From Liolophura sinensis (Eukaryota > Mollusca > Polyplacophora > Chitonida > Chitonidae), in the NCBI RefSeq assembly GCF_032854445.1, contig NC_088299.1, positions 4,689,001 through 4,753,000 on the forward strand: DNA of 64,000 nt, given 5' to 3'. Below are positions 61,792 to 64,000 of the stretch, one piece after another (the stretch's first letter is position 1; each line of letters opens with the position of its first letter). The position numbers and the translations under genes are program-made. The notes below the pieces were generated by a model that did no database searches, was not told where the DNA came from, and saw only the letters and a program-made list of their open reading frames with translations.

Positions 61792-63280
61792 AGCCTAACC
61801 AGTTTTCCGATCTGAAATCAGAACCTAAAAAATACAAGCCGTTACATCTCTAAAAATGACAGAGGTTCCATCTGCCACCAAGAAAACAAGCAGGGTTTCT
61901 ATTAACTGTGTCAAAAATATTGTTTTAACTGTAAATCAGATTAATGAGAAGTGGCTGTATGAAAGCATCATTAAGTTCTGTTTTAGTTATGAGTTTTCTG
62001 GGAAGTGTATGCACTGCCAATTAATTGTTGTGTTTTACTTTTCTCAGGGGTGTTATTATGCATGTACTCTACCACAGTATAATAAGCCGAGTTAACATTT
62101 CAGGAGTCCTGTGAGTTCATGCACACATGGATGAGACAGGGTGGTGCCAACTAATGCAACTAAGAGGCGAGATTTTACGGTACTTGCTAGACTGAATATA
62201 CAGCTTGCATAGCTGGGTCTGTTGACACTACAGTGCCATTGTCAGCTACCATAAAATCACATCTCTTAGCTTCATAAGTCTGCAAGACACTCTCCCCCCC
62301 CCCCCCCCCTCACCAACCCTGTCTTGTCCACATCTAAGTAAACTCACAGGACAAGCTTCACTGAGAGTTACAGTCCTAATTATATTAAACTACCATATTC
62401 AGTATTTGGTATTCTAATAACAGACATTTGCTCAACTCCTTCATTCAATGATTATTTCAACTGCTACATTCAGAAAATTACATCACATGGTGAACATCGG
62501 AGTAGCTAGTCATTCCAGATATTCTGATTCATCGTGCATTATCAGCATTTTCATACCTGTTTGTCCAAGTTCTATAAGGCATAAGTTCTATAAAGTAATT
62601 ATCTTAAAAAATCCCAATGTTCGTCTTTTCATCAACTGACGAGGCCGCAGAAAAATTAACGATGATTCTATTTGGGGTCCAATTTTCGATCACCTATTGT
62701 TTACGGACCGTTACAAAGACATGAACAGCGCTTCGAACAGGACTTTCTGGACAAAACCTTACGTTAGTACTGACCATAATACCACAATCAGTAAATACTC
62801 ATTAATGAAACACATTCTTCTGTCGACTATTTACCACAAAAATTGAAGTCAGCACAAGTGTTCAGAGTTTCAAGGGATTCACATCATTCAAATATAAGAG
62901 AGCTCTTCAAGGGAAGCTACTCTGGTGTTACCTCCCAGGCCCACATCAGCAAGTTTGTTAAAGGTAGGTCTCGGATACGGGCCAACCAGTCGTTTCACTT
63001 TTATTTGGCAGAAAATGTCTGCACATGGCTCTGTATCTTTGCACCTATTTTCACACAGCACAATATCGCGTTTTATTTCTTGTCATTGTCTTAGCTCATA
63101 ATCAATTCAATCCCAATTATCTTATCTATATTGTGTATAGAGGCCTAAATATTCGCTGATTAATAGGGAAATATTTTCAGATGGAGCATTTCACTGCTGT
63201 GCTATGTCGAAGACATGCTCGAGTACAAATTTACAGATATCCGATATCAGGAAACCGTTACATATATTTCATATTTTGTG
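61792..63280. other. Region upstream of CNOT10
   Basis: Should contain the CNOT10 promoter and 5' UTR. An acceptor-like TTTCAG on the minus strand at 61812-61817 points to at least one non-coding 5' exon, which I could not place. A homopolymer C run lies at 62294-62309. No other gene is supported; a plus-strand 83-codon frame at 62843 overlaps a SINE-B-like scrap near 62960-63005. Confidence 0.4.
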
Positions 63281-63288
63281 GGATTTGA

Positions 63289-63619
63289 GTGAGTGAGTGA
63301 GTGTTTGGGGTTTAACGTCGTACTTAACAATTTTTCAGTCATATGACGACGAAGGAGTCCCCAGAGTGCTTGTACGTGTAATGTGCCTTCTTGTAGCACG
63401 GCGGATTTACACCCATCTTTTATCTACTACTGCTAGAGACGACTTACCGAAGGCAAGTAAGCCACCCATCCGAGCCACTATACTAATACGAGTCAACCAG
63501 CCGTTGCACTTACCCTTAATGCTGAACGCCAAGTCTTTATTGCTCTAAGGTGTGTCCCGACCCAGGATTCAACCTAGTTCTACTGCCCCCAGAGCGGACG
63601 CTCTACCAACTGAGCCATC
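63289..63619 (-). mobile_element. SINE-B, near full length, with target-site duplication
   Basis: The tail-like TGAGTGAGTGAGTG is at the left. The head at the right, read on the minus strand, has GATGGCTCAGTTGGTAGAGC (A box) and a B-box-like GGTTGAATCC. GGATTTGA at 63281-63288 and 63620-63627 flanks it. The head is tRNA-derived, so the element is a SINE, not a tRNA gene. Confidence 0.88.
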
Positions 63620-63820
63620 GGATTTGAAGGCTTGCCATCACAGTAGGCTACATATGCAGGCCTGCATACTGTACGTGAGAATTATACATGAAGGCTAGGC
63701 TATAAAAAGGGAGAGGAAGGCGTCCGCTACGAAACCTGTAGGGCCTATACATGCACGAAGGTCAGCACCTTTCCATTGATTTTAATATACAGTTCCACAC
63801 GAAGATTTATACTGCAGGCC

Positions 63821-64000
63821 TATTTATTTATTTATTTGATACCACAATGATGATGGCAGTTGTACAAGTGAAATATTCTAGAGTATACGGCGTAAAATAC
63901 CAATCAAATAAATAAATAAAGAAATAAATTTATTTGATGTTTTAAGTAATATGACGGCGGCCATGCAACATTTTGGTGGGGCTCACGACCATCCACAGAT
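63821..64000. mobile_element. Cluster of SINE-A fragments in opposite orientations
   Basis: A minus tail (63821-63840), then a plus 3' fragment ('GTGAAATATTCTAGAGTATA', 63850-63929), then a minus copy starting at 63928 and running off the window ('CTCACGACCATCCACAG'). The last two abut tail to tail. Confidence 0.8.

Noticed and set aside
62843-63094. Plus-strand 83-codon frame as the first exon of a gene divergent from CNOT10
   Set aside because: A donor-like AAAG-GTAGGT lies inside it, but the 3' half overlaps a SINE-B-like scrap and the peptide does not resemble DYNC1LI1 or anything else I know.

Overview
This window is animal nuclear DNA: AT-rich, intron-containing, and full of microsatellites, minisatellites and tRNA-derived SINEs. 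The commonest SINE has an (AAAT)n-type tail, the core phrases 'CCACCATAATGCTGGCC' and 'GTGAAATATTCTTGAGTAC', and a tRNA-like head. A second SINE ends in TGAGTGAGTG. Both look like SINE types I know from mollusc genomes. With the gene content this suggests a lophotrochozoan, most likely a mollusc; I cannot name the species.

Layout. 1-25 kb: no convincing protein gene. It holds minisatellites (1.3-2.2, 4.9-5.8, 7.2-7.5 and 18.6-18.8 kb), TA microsatellites, several SINE copies and a two-monomer repeat present as two inverted copies (7.7-8.2 and 11.9-12.3 kb). Its right end (about 22.8-25.4 kb) is probably the 3' UTR of the next gene. 25435-27879, minus strand: an intact TRIM71/LIN-41 coding exon (RING, two B-boxes, coiled coil, filamin domain, six NHL repeats). 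28-46.6 kb: intergenic, with a cluster of four unrelated minisatellites at 39-45.6 kb and several SINEs. 46628-61791, minus strand: CNOT10, a CCR4-NOT subunit, resolved here into 16 coding exons with consistent splice phases and a 736-residue product. 61.8-64 kb: sequence upstream of CNOT10, with SINE copies.

How the genes relate. CNOT10 and TRIM71 lie head to tail on one strand, CNOT10 first. As I recall, the human chromosome 3p22 order is the same, so this looks like very old microsynteny. Both products act in post-transcriptional repression: CCR4-NOT deadenylates mRNA, and TRIM71/LIN-41 is an RNA-binding repressor and the classic target of let-7. By my reading, the let-7 target 8-mer CTACCTCA (minus strand) occurs four times in the window, all within 5.2 kb around TRIM71: two downstream of the stop, one in the coding sequence, and one upstream of the start that also has a nine-base match to the let-7 3' half. 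That cluster is the most interesting signal here.

All coordinates, splice sites and repeat units were read by eye. No alignment, database search or expression data were available.
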